64,000 bases of DNA, from the NCBI GenBank assembly GCA_911728435.2, contig OU452208.1:6758001-6822000 (forward strand), read 5' to 3'. Each line of letters begins with the position of its first letter. The first letter of the stretch is position 1. The notes under the pieces are model-generated. The model had not been told where the DNA came from, did not search any database, and was given only the letters and a program-made list of their open reading frames with translations. Positions 1 through 9,898 of the stretch are shown piece by piece. Both the position numbers and the translations under genes were made by a program. This DNA is from Apoderus coryli. Its lineage: Eukaryota; Arthropoda; Insecta; Coleoptera; Attelabidae.

Positions 1-373
1 GAGACAAAAACTAATGGAGAAGTAATTAGAATGCAAGATAAGGTATTTATAAATAAGAAGATTATTATTTGAAAATATTATAATGAATAACGTTATCAGT
101 AAAAAGTATTTAAATTCAATGGTACGATTTACATGTATATTAATCTATTGTGAGATTTTCTATGACATAAGTGTAATGAGAATTTAATAAATCAACTTTA
201 TTACTGAAAAAAATTGCAACAGTCACATTTTTTAGATGAAATCCTATTTTTAATATTTAGAACAACCATTTTCGCATGTCTTTTGCAATCTTGATGTTTT
301 ATGGATTTGTAATTTTTTTGTTTATCAATATAGCATGAAATCTTACGTTTTTCGAGTAATTAAAGTGTATAAT
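1..373. other. No gene recognised
   Basis: AT-rich sequence with no open frame or RNA I can recognise. It ends where the left copy of a ~180 bp direct repeat begins. Confidence 0.5.
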
Positions 374-552
374 TTTCGGATTCGAGTTTTTTTCATTATT
401 TGCATTTTCTGAGAATATTTACCATAGTAGTGTATATTTTTTTTTATACCATCAGAAAGTAGAGATTTCAACAAACAAAAAACACATTTTTAAAAAAGCA
501 GATATTTTGATGTGAGAATTTTCGATTGAAAATTAGGGTGCTTCTTCGATAT
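374..552 (+). repeat. Direct repeat, left copy (with 1203-1385)
   Basis: This ~180 bp block and 1203-1385 are the same sequence in the same orientation, with scattered substitutions and a small insertion in the second copy. Both start at an ATTCGGAT-like sequence and end at TTCGATAT. They bracket the decayed PIN-like gene. They could be terminal repeats of an element or a local duplication. Confidence 0.75.
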
Positions 553-1176
553 GTTGTTCTGCTGCACCTTCTGTGGGTGGTAGATTGGCCAATATGAAAG
601 AAGATTTAATTCTTGCCAATTTATATTTTTGAAATCTTAATTGGTTCAGTGTTATATCATTTTTTATATTTATTAATAGATTTCATTGTAATTGTAATCC
701 ATTTTTTTTATATCTTCTTTGTTCGCATCTTTTTTATAAAAAATATTGGCCAAATTTGACACATTTTTATCGGCTAATAAAGAGTTGACGATACTTTTCA
801 TTCCTTTTCCGGCAAATCCAGATGTTGTATCGCAACCAGAAAAACAATGGAGAAATGCAACAATATTTTTTAAGGATTCATATTTGAAACTATTAGATGT
901 GAAAAATAGATCTTTTATAGTACCCGAACCTGGCTTGAGAAGATGAATATCATAATTATTAGAATTTAATTGATTTAAAAGGACCAACAGATCAATTTCT
1001 TGACCCACAACAATGATAGTTTTATTAGTAGCTCTAGCAATTTCTATCGAGGTCTTAATAATGTCAGCATCAGCATCTTCTTCTGCTTGTTTACAGGAAA
1101 ATCCTTGTGACTGTAATCTTTTTATTAACGTTTTAATTATTTTGTCCTTGTTTTTCTCGTTTAATAAATAGCTCAA
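541..1176 (-). pseudogene. PIN/FEN-like uncharacterised family, decayed fragment
   Basis: The longest frame (673-1176) carries motifs of a repeat-borne arthropod family I recognise but cannot name: an acidic EEDADAD stretch, a VGQEIDLLVLL strand and the signature HCFSGCDTTS. The spaced acidic residues suggest a PIN/FEN-type nuclease fold, which is inference. In a different frame at about 541-640 the minus strand continues with NQLRF and LPPTEGAAEQH, matching the usual C-terminal end of this family, so the gene is broken by a frameshift. No ATG exists; the frame opens directly after a stop upstream of 1176, so the N-terminus is missing. The gene sits between two ~180 bp direct repeats, which suggests it belonged to a mobile element. 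Confidence 0.6.
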
Positions 1177-1202
1177 AATTATACATAATGATTAAAAAAA
1201 AA

Positions 1203-1385
1203 ATTCGGATGCAAGTTTTTTTCATTATTTGCATTTTCTGAGAACATTTACCATAGTAGTGTATATTTTTTTATACTATCAGAAAGTAGAGATTCCAACG
1301 AACAAAAAACACACCAACTTCTTTAAAAAAGCAGATATTTTGACATGAAAATTTTCGATTGAAAATTAGGGTGCTTTTTCGATAT
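1203..1385 (+). repeat. Direct repeat, right copy (with 374-552)
   Basis: Second copy of the ~180 bp repeat. It differs from the left copy by substitutions and a short insertion after the ACAAAAAACACA segment, so the two have diverged since duplication. Confidence 0.75.
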
Positions 1386-2534
1386 TAAGTCAAAATAAGG
1401 TGAAAAAATGAATATTTTAAGTCAAAAAAATTACTGTATGTTTGGGATATACAAAGGTAAGTTTTCACCAAATTTCGTGAAAAAATAAATTTTTTTGCAA
1501 AATATAAAAATAAAAAGCCAAAAACTCGGTTATTCGAATTTTTCACATTATTTTTGAGGTTATGTGAAAAAAGTGGCGATACAAAAGTTTATTACCTACA
1601 ACTTTGCTATTTAATTTTTTTTCATAGGACTTGCAGTTTTACCGAATATCGAGATTAATCGTTTTTTACCCTTAAAAAGTCACCCTCTCCCCCTTCCCGA
1701 CCTCAAATCGCTTGTAATTTATTTTTCGTTTCATTTTTGTTATATTCTCTACCCTTTCCAATGGGTTTCACCTTACTATAATTTTTTTTTGTCTCAAAAA
1801 TTATCGACCTTGGTCTAATAATACCATTCAATAACAACGAGTGGTTAAAATACCATAAGATGGCTAAAGTTATCTCAAACGCCATGGTATGTAAAAAATG
1901 TTAATACTGCGTCTATACGAAATCTATTGAAATTCCAATTGTCTTTTCGTTTTCAACATTGATACCAGAATAATTGAATCTACGCAGCAAAGATTCGATT
2001 ACCCAAAGTCCCGTAAACCGGGTGTGTTGTATTGGAAGTTGGAATTGAACTTCATGATCGAAAGAGAAACTTTTCAGTGTATAGAAGTGTATCTCTAGTA
2101 TATAGAGAGACTTTGTAAGTGCAGGATGTCCTATAGTCCCAGTCCAAAATCGAATTATTCTCGTATATAGACAGAGTAAAACACTATTGGCCTAGATAGC
2201 TGTTTGGCATTCTATGTAGTAATACAGTGAACTCCAATATACAACTGGATATATGTAATGGTATTGTCATGGAATAGTCAATAAAACAGATGAGTATTAT
2301 TGAGTAGGTACATCCGGGTGCATCTTATTACTTGTTTGATGATTTGATTTCAAAGAGATCATGCCATTACGAGGGTCATTATTTATATTTTGACCATAAT
2401 AATCAAAACATAGTTATCTTTCATTCAAAGTTGCTTTAATAAATCCACACACAAACATTTCGCTAACAGCTCCTGTCCCATTATTCGTTTTGCTGGTGTG
2501 TAAGTCCCTCTTGTTACTTAACTCTGTGGTGAAG
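1386..2534. other. No gene recognised
   Basis: AT-rich, with only short shadow frames. The last ~45 bases (2488-2530) match 15027-15075, the antisense of an RNase H fragment, and are probably a scrap of a similar LINE. Confidence 0.45.
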
Positions 2535-4255
2535 TCCTTCTGTTCTCTGTGGAAAATTTTTTCTCGTTGGGGTGTTTGTGGTAATCAAAACTCAAATGAT
2601 TTACCGGATGAGTTTCAGGACCCGGATCAAATTAACAACTATTTTTTAAATGTTGTCGGTCAGTCACAGGCGAGTGATGAAGTTTTAAATTTTTTTAATA
2701 ATAATCAATTTCGGAACGGCTTAGCTTTTCAGATTAAGGTGATCGACTGTCAGGATATTATGAAATGTGTTAGCAGAATTAAATCTGAGTGTTATGGTGT
2801 TGATGGTATTAACATAAAAATGATACGCTTAGTTATACCACATTGTGCGGATATAATTTGCAATATTTTCAATGACTGTCAGTTCGGGGACATTTCCTAA
2901 TGTTTGGAAGATGGCGGATGTGATTCCACTACCTAAAGTTCGGTCTCCTGTAACTTGTAATGATTTGCGACCAATTAACATACTTCCCGCAATGTCGAAG
3001 ATATTTGAGCGAATAATTGGTGGTCAAGTTTTAAACTATATACGTGAGAATAGCATTTTGCCGTCTATTCAATCAGGCTTTCGGGAGAAGCACAGCACAA
3101 CCACCGCGCTTCTGAGCGTCATGAGTGACCTTGCTACCGCCATGGACAGATCCATGTTAACGATACTTGTTCTGCTGGATCAAAGTAAAGCTTTCGATCG
3201 TGTTAATTTTGAATTATTGCTTGCCAAGCTTAAATACCTTGGATTTGATGGTGTGTCGTTGACATGGTTCAGAAGTTATCTGTGTGTTCGAAGACAGCGG
3301 GTGAAATTGCATGGCAAATGTTCAGATTTTTTGGTGACCAATAGTGGTGTTCCACAAGGGAGTATTCTTGGACCATTGTTGTTTTCTGTTTATGTATTTG
3401 ACATTGTGGGATCATTCCAGCCCTCTACCATACACCTCTATGCGGACGATATCCAGGTATATTTGTCTTTTCCCCTATCCAGTGCTGAGACTGCAATTGA
3501 TGTAATAAATGGAGAGCTGTCTCAGTTTTCTTGTTGGTGTGTTAGCAATGGTTTGCTTCTGAACTCTAGGAAGACGGTGGCAATGTGCATTGGCAACGAG
3601 CGCCACGGTAGTTTTTTACTCAAGAGTTTAATGTTAAGATTAACAATGATGTTATCCCCTGGATGCATAAAGCTCGAGATCTAGGAGTAATCGTTGATGC
3701 TGAGCTAAATTTTAACGAGCATTGTGGCAATGTATGCAGGAATTCACTTTTTAAATTGCGTTCGATATACCATCTTAAACACCTGGTTGATGAGCCTACT
3801 AAACTTAAATTGGTTAAAGCTCTCATTTGGATTATTGTTTTCCGGTATATTTTTATTTTTTGTTTCATTATAATAAAATGAAGTTGCAGAGAGTGCAGAA
3901 TTCTTGTATAAGGTTGGTTTGCACGGTTCCTTTTGCTGCACATGTCACTCCTTTTTTTGAGAGATTGGGTGAGCCAAAGTTGGATGTGAGATATGAGTAT
4001 TTATATACTTCATTGCTACATAAGATATACCATGCTCGTGACCCTCAATATTTGTATAAGTTGTTGTGTAGACGTTCTAATGTTCATGATGTTAATGTAC
4101 GTATTGATTCCTTTACTATCCCTAAGCATATGACAGCAAAATTTGAGGGCAGTTTCTCGTATATGGCCTCACTACTGCTAAATAAATGTATTGATATAAT
4201 TGATTTGCCATTGGAATTATTTCAGCGACAATTGAAGCTCAGAATTTATTCATAG
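2535..4255 (+). pseudogene. Non-LTR retrotransposon reverse transcriptase, frameshifted
   Basis: RNA-directed DNA polymerase of a LINE of the broad jockey/CR1 type. In order it shows the DLRPINILPAMSKIFE segment, LLDQSKAFDRVN (first catalytic Asp), GVPQGSILGPLLF, and YADDIQVYL (the catalytic DD pair), then a C-terminal region with QRVQNSCIRL. At least three indels split it: near 2880, near 3625 and near 3826, where the frame changes but the protein reads through on the other side. No endonuclease precedes it, so the copy is 5' truncated; the exact left boundary is uncertain. It stops at 4253-4255 and is followed by a 3' UTR and an (ATT)n tail. It cannot encode an active enzyme as it stands. 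Confidence 0.85.
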
Positions 4256-4430
4256 TGTGATTAACTTTTTACATTAATTTATAATGAAAATTTGTTTATT
4301 CTAGTTTTAAGAGTTTTTGTTTTGTACATTCTTTCTTTATTTGTATATACTTTTTTAAGGAAGAGTGGAAGAGTGGCATTGGCCAAATCTCTATCCTTTT
4401 TGTGCAATTGTATATATTCTACATTTTCAC

Positions 4431-4462
4431 AATAAATCATTATTATTATTATTATTATTATT
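4431..4462 (+). repeat. LINE 3' end: AATAAA plus (ATT)n tail
   Basis: An AATAAA at 4431 is followed by an uninterrupted run of ATT triplets to 4462, where the next sequence begins abruptly. This marks the 3' end of the plus-strand LINE. Similar tails occur at 24138-24154 and 38095-38108, and on the minus strand at 51357-51391. Confidence 0.75.
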
Positions 4463-4463
4463 C

Positions 4464-4826
4464 TGAAAGTTTAGAGATGTCCAGAAGGAACAACAGTGGA
4501 CCTAGGTGTACTCCTGACGTGGTCCAGTTGAAACCAGGTTTAAACCCGTTGTAAAAGACATATTGCTTCCGATCATGCAAGTATGAATTGCATAAAGATG
4601 TCAAGTCGGAATGAAATCCATCATAAATAAGCAGTTTACTCAGTAATATGCCATGGTCTGGCCTATCGAAGGCTTTGGTGAAATCTGTATAGATTATATC
4701 CAGTTGATCGCCGTGATCAAAAGTTTCAGATATATAGAGTGACAAATTGATGACGGTAGACCGGCCATACATAAAACCATGCTTGATTGCAATATTTAAG
4801 AAATATGATGGGAAAATTTCTATCAA
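4464..4826 (-). pseudogene. Non-LTR reverse transcriptase fragment
   Basis: About 120 codons of a LINE reverse transcriptase on the minus strand: HGFMYGRST, then IIYTDFTKAFDRPDH (first catalytic Asp region) and SGVHLGPLLF, where the family normally has SG-x-PQGS-x-LGPLLF. The palm continues only to just after this motif; the YADD block is missing. It resembles the 51.5-53.4 kb element in the same region, including YLHDRKQYV versus YLSDRQHYV. It is cut at 4463 by the (ATT)n end of the plus-strand LINE, suggesting that LINE arrived next to or inside it. Confidence 0.75.
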
Positions 4827-4996
4827 TATTTAGTCAGAATAAGAATTAAATATAAGAAAATGCTTGAAATGTGGTTTGCATATTTTTTTGTTTAATAAAT
4901 AACACATATTTTAAGGTATTCTGGCCCATTGTGTGAGGCGACGGTTTGAAGCCTTCCATATTGCTGAAGCCCACTAAATTCTAAATGAATAAATTA

Positions 4997-5120
4997 CACA
5001 GGCCAACAAAATGAAAAAAAAAATTTGGTGCCAGAAATCTAACATCTGATTTTAGATGCTTTTAATGTGCTGATTCCAAAAATGCCACCAGATTTTTTCT
5101 ATCAGCTCTAGTTTTTGAGA
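4997..5120 (+). repeat. Left terminal inverted repeat
   Basis: 124 bp, imperfectly complementary to 7295-7408. The two strong blocks are the outermost 12 bases and the innermost ~32 bases, where only two mismatches are seen; the middle is diverged and of unequal length. Confidence 0.8.
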
Positions 5121-5455
5121 TACACGTTACAGGTTAAATGATATATTTTTTTCTGATAAAGGACAACAAATAAAGAGATAAATATGTACTTAATCGTCAA
5201 AATAGGAATTTCCCAGAATCTAATTAGCCAAATGGATACCTGGAATTGTCCCTGACCCAATGTTCCTATACTAGGAACTACTCAATACAATGCTCTTACT
5301 TACTTTTATACCTGTAATTGCCTATGACCCGATCCTTCTATACCTGCTTGGCTGTACTTGATTTAGTATATTACTGAGTTTTCCCAAGTAAAGTTGTGCT
5401 ATCATTTTGTGTAAATTTTGGTCGTTTTGTAGTATCAAGACACTAAACTGAAACA

Positions 5456-7156
5456 ATGGCATCCACAAGCAGACGTACCTGTGCAAATCATCCCGATGTT
5501 TTTTGTTATGTGTGTGGTGAATACACTTTGAAAGAGAGCAGAAAAAGGATTTCTGACTTTGTGAAAAGAGCTTATCTTGCCTATTTTGGCGTTCATTTAG
5601 GAGATCAAGATAAATCTTGGGCCCCACATTTCATATGTAAAACATATGTTGAACATTTGCGACAGTGGACAACTGGAAAGAGGAAGTGCCTAAAGTTTGG
5701 TGTACCAATGGTTTGGAGAGAACCGCGGAACCATCATGACGACTGCTATTTTTGTCTCGTTAATATTAAAGGCATAAATAGAAACAATAGACACAAATGG
5801 ACATATCCTGATCTAGATTCTGCAAGAAGGCCTGTAGTGCATTCGGAAGAAATACCCGTTCCATCATTCAGCAGTCTACCCAAACTGACAGAAGATGATA
5901 CAGAAACATCAACGTCTGACGAAGTTAAAAGAATTCAATCAGAAAACGACAGCGATTTTGAAGCAGATTTAGCAACTCCGCAGTGTTTCAATCAAGAAGA
6001 ACTAAACGATCTTATAAGAGACCTGAATCTCTCAAAGGAATCCGCTGAATTACTTGCATCCAGATTAAAAGAAAAAAATCTACTTTGTCGAGGTACTAAT
6101 ATTACATTTTATCGTAAAAGAGATAAGGATCTGCTGCCTTTTTTCACTCAGGAAAATGACTTGGTATTCTGTAACAATATAAAAGGGCTCTTAGAAAAAA
6201 TGGGTTTGCCTGAATACACTCCAGATGATTGGCGCCTTTTTATTGACAGTTCAAAACGTAGTTTAAAATGTGTTCTTTTACATAACGGTAACAAATATGG
6301 CTCAATTCCTATTGGTCATTCTACTACCATGAAGGAAGAATATGAAACAATAGCATTAGTTTTGAGAAAAATTAAATACGAAGAACATCAGTGGTCAATT
6401 TGTGTTGATTTAAAAATGATTAACTTCCTCCTTGGACAGCAGAGTGGTTATACAAAATATCCTTGTTTTTTGTGCCTTTGGGACAGCAGAGCTAAAAATG
6501 AGCACTGGGTTAACAAAAATTGGCCTTCAAGAGATGTCATGATTCAAGGAATACAAAACGTGATCAACGAACCTTTGGTTTCAAGAGAAAAAATCTTACT
6601 TCCGCCCTTGCATATCAAGCTAGGCCTAATGAAGCAATTTGTGAAGGCCTTAAATCGAGATGGAAATTGTTTTGGGTATTTGTCACGTAAATTTCCTGGC
6701 ATTAGCACGGAAAAACTAAAAGCTGGTATATTTGATGGTCCTCAAATAAGGCAACTTGTTAAAGATCCACAATTCACCACATCAATGAACGAGACTGAAT
6801 CTAACGCTTGGAGTTCATTTGTTCAAGTAGTACAAAATTTTCTTGGCAATCATAAAGCAGACAATTACGTAGAATTAGTGGAAACTATGCTTTCAAATTT
6901 TAATATTCTCGGCTGTAACATGAGTATAAAAGTTCACTACCTCCACAGCCACCTAGATCGTTTTCCAGAAAACTTAGGTGATTGTAGTGAAGAACAGGGG
7001 GAAAGATTCCACCAGGATATTAAAACTATGGAAGATCGTTATCAAGGACGATGGGATAGCCACATGATGGCGGACTACTGCTGGAGCCTTCAGCGAGACT
7101 GCCCTAGTAAACTCCATTCTAGAAAATCGTATAAAAGAAAATTTTTATGTGATTAG
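5456..7156 (+). CDS. Putative DDE transposase, 566 aa, intact
   Basis: An uninterrupted 566-codon frame starting at the ATG of MASTSRRTC. I recognise the family as one common in insects and some cnidarians, usually labelled uncharacterised. Seen: an N-terminal Cys-rich region (C9, C17, C20, H58, C61, then CxxC at 97-100), an acidic linker (about 145-172), and a core with FIDSSK (D264), CVDLK (D318), CFLC (C337/C340), H350, HYLHSH (H494/H498) and GERFHQ (E516). The order D, D, CxxC, HxxxH, E, with 19 residues from the second D to CxxC and 18 from the last H to E, is that of RNase H-fold transposases with an inserted zinc site (CACTA/Chapaev, Transib, RAG1). This reading is inference. The N-terminal zinc site may be impaired, because ICKTY offers one Cys where two would be expected. 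Location inside inverted ends with a duplication supports a transposase. AATAAA lies 34 bp after the stop. Confidence 0.8.
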   Translation: MASTSRRTCANHPDVFCYVCGEYTLKESRKRISDFVKRAYLAYFGVHLGDQDKSWAPHFICKTYVEHLRQWTTGKRKCLKFGVPMVWREPRNHHDDCYFCLVNIKGINRNNRHKWTYPDLDSARRPVVHSEEIPVPSFSSLPKLTEDDTETSTSDEVKRIQSENDSDFEADLATPQCFNQEELNDLIRDLNLSKESAELLASRLKEKNLLCRGTNITFYRKRDKDLLPFFTQENDLVFCNNIKGLLEKMGLPEYTPDDWRLFIDSSKRSLKCVLLHNGNKYGSIPIGHSTTMKEEYETIALVLRKIKYEEHQWSICVDLKMINFLLGQQSGYTKYPCFLCLWDSRAKNEHWVNKNWPSRDVMIQGIQNVINEPLVSREKILLPPLHIKLGLMKQFVKALNRDGNCFGYLSRKFPGISTEKLKAGIFDGPQIRQLVKDPQFTTSMNETESNAWSSFVQVVQNFLGNHKADNYVELVETMLSNFNILGCNMSIKVHYLHSHLDRFPENLGDCSEEQGERFHQDIKTMEDRYQGRWDSHMMADYCWSLQRDCPSKLHSRKSYKRKFLCD

Positions 7157-7294
7157 TGACTAATGTAATTATGTAAATTAAGTTTTTGCAATAAATACTT
7201 AAATCCATGTGTCTTTGTTTTTTTTAACTGTCAATAGTAATATTATATATTATAACAGTTATAACGTAAATTATATACACAATTTTTTAAAAAA

Positions 7295-7408
7295 TCTCAA
7301 AAACTAGATCTGATAGACAAAATCTGAGAACCTTTTTACATTCTGCATCCAAAAATTACTCAGGAACAGTTAAAAAATCGTAGGCACCAAAATGTGTGTT
7401 GGCCTGTG
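7295..7408 (-). repeat. Right terminal inverted repeat
   Basis: 114 bp, inverted partner of 4997-5120; followed by the TTA duplication at 7409-7411. Confidence 0.8.
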
Positions 7409-7411
7409 TTA

Positions 7412-8316
7412 TCAATTCTTTTGACGCCACACAACCCAACCAACCCAAGTCTTTCTTGTACTAAATATTAGGCCATTCAATAGGCGGGTAAACGGAGGGA
7501 CCCTTGCCTTAATTATAACCTAACTTTTTTTGCTTGTGATTTTTATTCATTTTGTGTCAAAAATCTGATAAAATAAAGTTTTCTATATAAAAAAGGCATA
7601 AAAGAGGGACGCTCTGTCGAGTTGAAGATTGACTTTCGTAAAGGTATTTACTATGAATTTTAACAGATATGAAAATTATACATGTTACCAAAGCATAGTG
7701 GTAGGTAGGGAAAGCTTTTAATGTAACAGGTAAAATGACTTATTGCATGTCGACATGGACATTGAAACTATACGAAAGCTAATTGTAATTGCAGATTCAT
7801 GTTGGCATGATTTCTAGTAATTCGTGTACAGTTTGAGAGAGCTCGTTGTGATTTTTTCCGCTATATTTTTTATTGTTTTCAACAGCCTAACCGTTTCATT
7901 TCTGTTTATTGTTTTGTATCCACCATTTTATTGCTCATTTTTCCATTCCAGTTTAATTTCAGGAAATTGAGTAAAATTAAACTATTTTTAATTGCATTGC
8001 TTTTGGGCCGTGCTGTTTTTGGTTGGTATTGTTTTCAAAAGTTTTCATTATGATTTAGGTATAGTAAGATGAAACAGAGTGTTTCTAAAATGTTCATATT
8101 GCGACCTCCATTTTAAAACTAATTGATCATTCTCCAAATGCAAACGCAAGCAAACATTTGAGTAACGAACGTTGATTTACAAAATACACTAAATACTATT
8201 ATTATGTATTAGTAATTGCTAGTGTCATTATGATATTGAAAAGATGAAGGTTCATTTTATGTTTCTATAAAAGTAGAATTTCAATATCCTAACTTCCAGA
8301 ATGTACAATGCCCCTT
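7412..8316. other. No gene recognised
   Basis: AT-rich sequence between two elements. No frame of note and no repeat that I can link to another part of the window. Confidence 0.5.
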
Positions 8317-8724
8317 CCCAGTAAACCTACATACGTTTTTTAAACATAAAATCAACGTGTCATTAGTTGATTAAACGTGTACGTTTAAAAAAGAACACGG
8401 TTTTAATTCAACGTTTTTAATACGAACATTTCTGGCCAAAATCTAACTTAAGAAGACTTGTTGGTTAATATGACGTTATTTTGATTGTTACATTTATTAT
8501 ATTACAATACGTTTTTTTTAACATACTATCTAACATACTGTATAACCATATTCGGCTACTTACACGTTTTTTTAACGTTTTAATAGTATATTAATAGGTC
8601 GAATAAAATTAGCGTTCTTTATACGTTAAAACCAACGCATAATAAATTAATCTTAAGTAATAGAAATAAAAAAAGACTTATTGTCGTATTTTCCTGACGA
8701 AAATATAACAGTGATTATCTTTAT

Positions 8725-9898
8725 AACTGCGTAAAATAAAACAACTTTAGTTTTAAATATTTTAAAATAATATTTTATAATATACAAATTTATATTTCAA
8801 AATCACACGACATGTTTCGTCCACACAGTGGCTTTATCAAGTGTAACTTAAGACTAAAATACAAAATATTTATATGGTTTATACAGGTAATAAAATATAG
8901 TAAAAGTGTAACAAAATGAAAACTAATAACTAGGTCACAGGTGCATAAAAACTACCTAGGGTTACAAAAATTAAAAGAGGTTTAACAAAGGGGAATTATT
9001 TAAATCTGTTTGGCTATTGAGTAATTTGTTAGAATATTTAAGTTTGTTTATTTCTAATGATTCTAAAAGATCTAGCTTTTTACTTTTGTTTTCTATATGA
9101 ATAATTTTGAAATTATCGTTAAAATTATGATTATGTTCTAAAAGATGGTTAGAGTAATTAGAATTGTCTTTTTTCTTGATATAACTTAAGTAGTGTTCCT
9201 TAATTCTTTTAGAAAAACTTCGACCTGTCTGTCCTATGTAAACTCGATCGCAGTCTCCACACGTAAGTTCATACACTCCAGATTTTTCTCTCTTATCTAT
9301 TTTTGATTTTGAATTTTTGATAATTTTTCCTATTGTATTGTTGGTTTTAAAAGCTATTTTTATATTATGTTGGTTAAAAAATTTTGAAATATAGGAACAA
9401 TTATGGCCTGAGTAGGTAATTAAGCCATAATTTTGGGGATCTTTTGGGCTTTGAGGGAAAACAGTGTTGATTATTTTTTTGTAATTAATTTTGTTTAGGA
9501 TTTTTTCTACTATTGTCGATTGATAACCATTGTTTACTGCTATTTATTTAATTATATTAAGTTCTTTCTTGAAGTTAACTTTATTTAATGGAATATTAAC
9601 AAGTCTATGGATCATACTGTGGAATGCGGCTAGTTTATGTTGGATAGGATGATTAGATGTATTATGTATAATTGTGTCTGTATGTGTAGGTTTATGAAAA
9701 ATCGAAAACGAGTGTCTATTACTTACTTTAGTGATTGTTAAATCAAGAAAATTGATAGAGTTGTTCATTTCTTGTTCTATTGTAAATTTTATGTCAGGGT
9801 GCTGATTGTTGATAAATTCAAAAAACTGGGTAAGTTGTCTATCAGTTCCTACAAAACAAGCAAGTACATCATCTACGTATCTATACCATTATCTTATC
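8725..9898 (-). mobile_element. Penelope-like element, 5' truncated, with 11 bp TSD
   Basis: ATTATCTTTAT occurs at both edges (8714-8724 and 9899-9909), an 11 bp target-site duplication. The element lies on the minus strand, starts inside the reverse transcriptase just before its YVDD motif and ends beyond a 3' region that contains a degenerate hammerhead-like segment (about 8805-8850, core CTTGATAA then a 4 bp stem, then CGAAAC). It sits inside the ACGT-motif element, so it is the younger of the two. Confidence 0.85.
8971..9888 (-). pseudogene. Penelope-like RT (C-terminal) and GIY-YIG endonuclease
   Basis: Reading the minus strand from 9888, one frame runs for about 305 codons: YRYVDDVLACF (reverse-transcriptase active site), NFLDLTITK, FSIFHKPTHTDT and NHPIQHKLAAFHSMIHRL, a linker with NYGLITYSGHNC and FKTNNTIGKIIK, then GVYELTCGDCDRVYIGQTGRSFSKRIKEH, a GIY-YIG nuclease with the usual Cys pair, YIG and Arg, and a later LLESLE that can supply the catalytic Glu. 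This order is diagnostic of Penelope-like retroelements. The only lesion inside this part is one in-frame TAA at 9544-9546. The N-terminal part is missing by 5' truncation, so it is not a working gene. A free-standing GIY-YIG homing enzyme is excluded by the joined RT. Confidence 0.88.

Larger units (their letters stand above)
4997..7408 (+). mobile_element. Complete TIR transposon with intact DDE-like gene
   Basis: The ends are inverted copies of each other. Both start CACAGGCCAACA, share TTTGGTGCC soon after, diverge in the middle, and match again over about 32 bp ending TCTAGTTTTTGAGA (left 4997-5120, right 7295-7408). TTA is found immediately outside each end (4994-4996 and 7409-7411), consistent with a 3 bp target-site duplication. 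The element is 2412 bp and carries one gene, an AATAAA at 7190 and no other frame. CAC-type ends with a short duplication recall the CACTA/Mirage/Chapaev group; that assignment is inference. Confidence 0.8.

Noticed and set aside
8805..8850. Functional hammerhead in the Penelope-like element
   Set aside because: The core reads CTTGATAA instead of CTGATGA; layout is similar but key bases differ.
8971..9276. Stand-alone GIY-YIG homing endonuclease
   Set aside because: The same frame continues upstream into a Penelope-like linker and YVDD reverse transcriptase.
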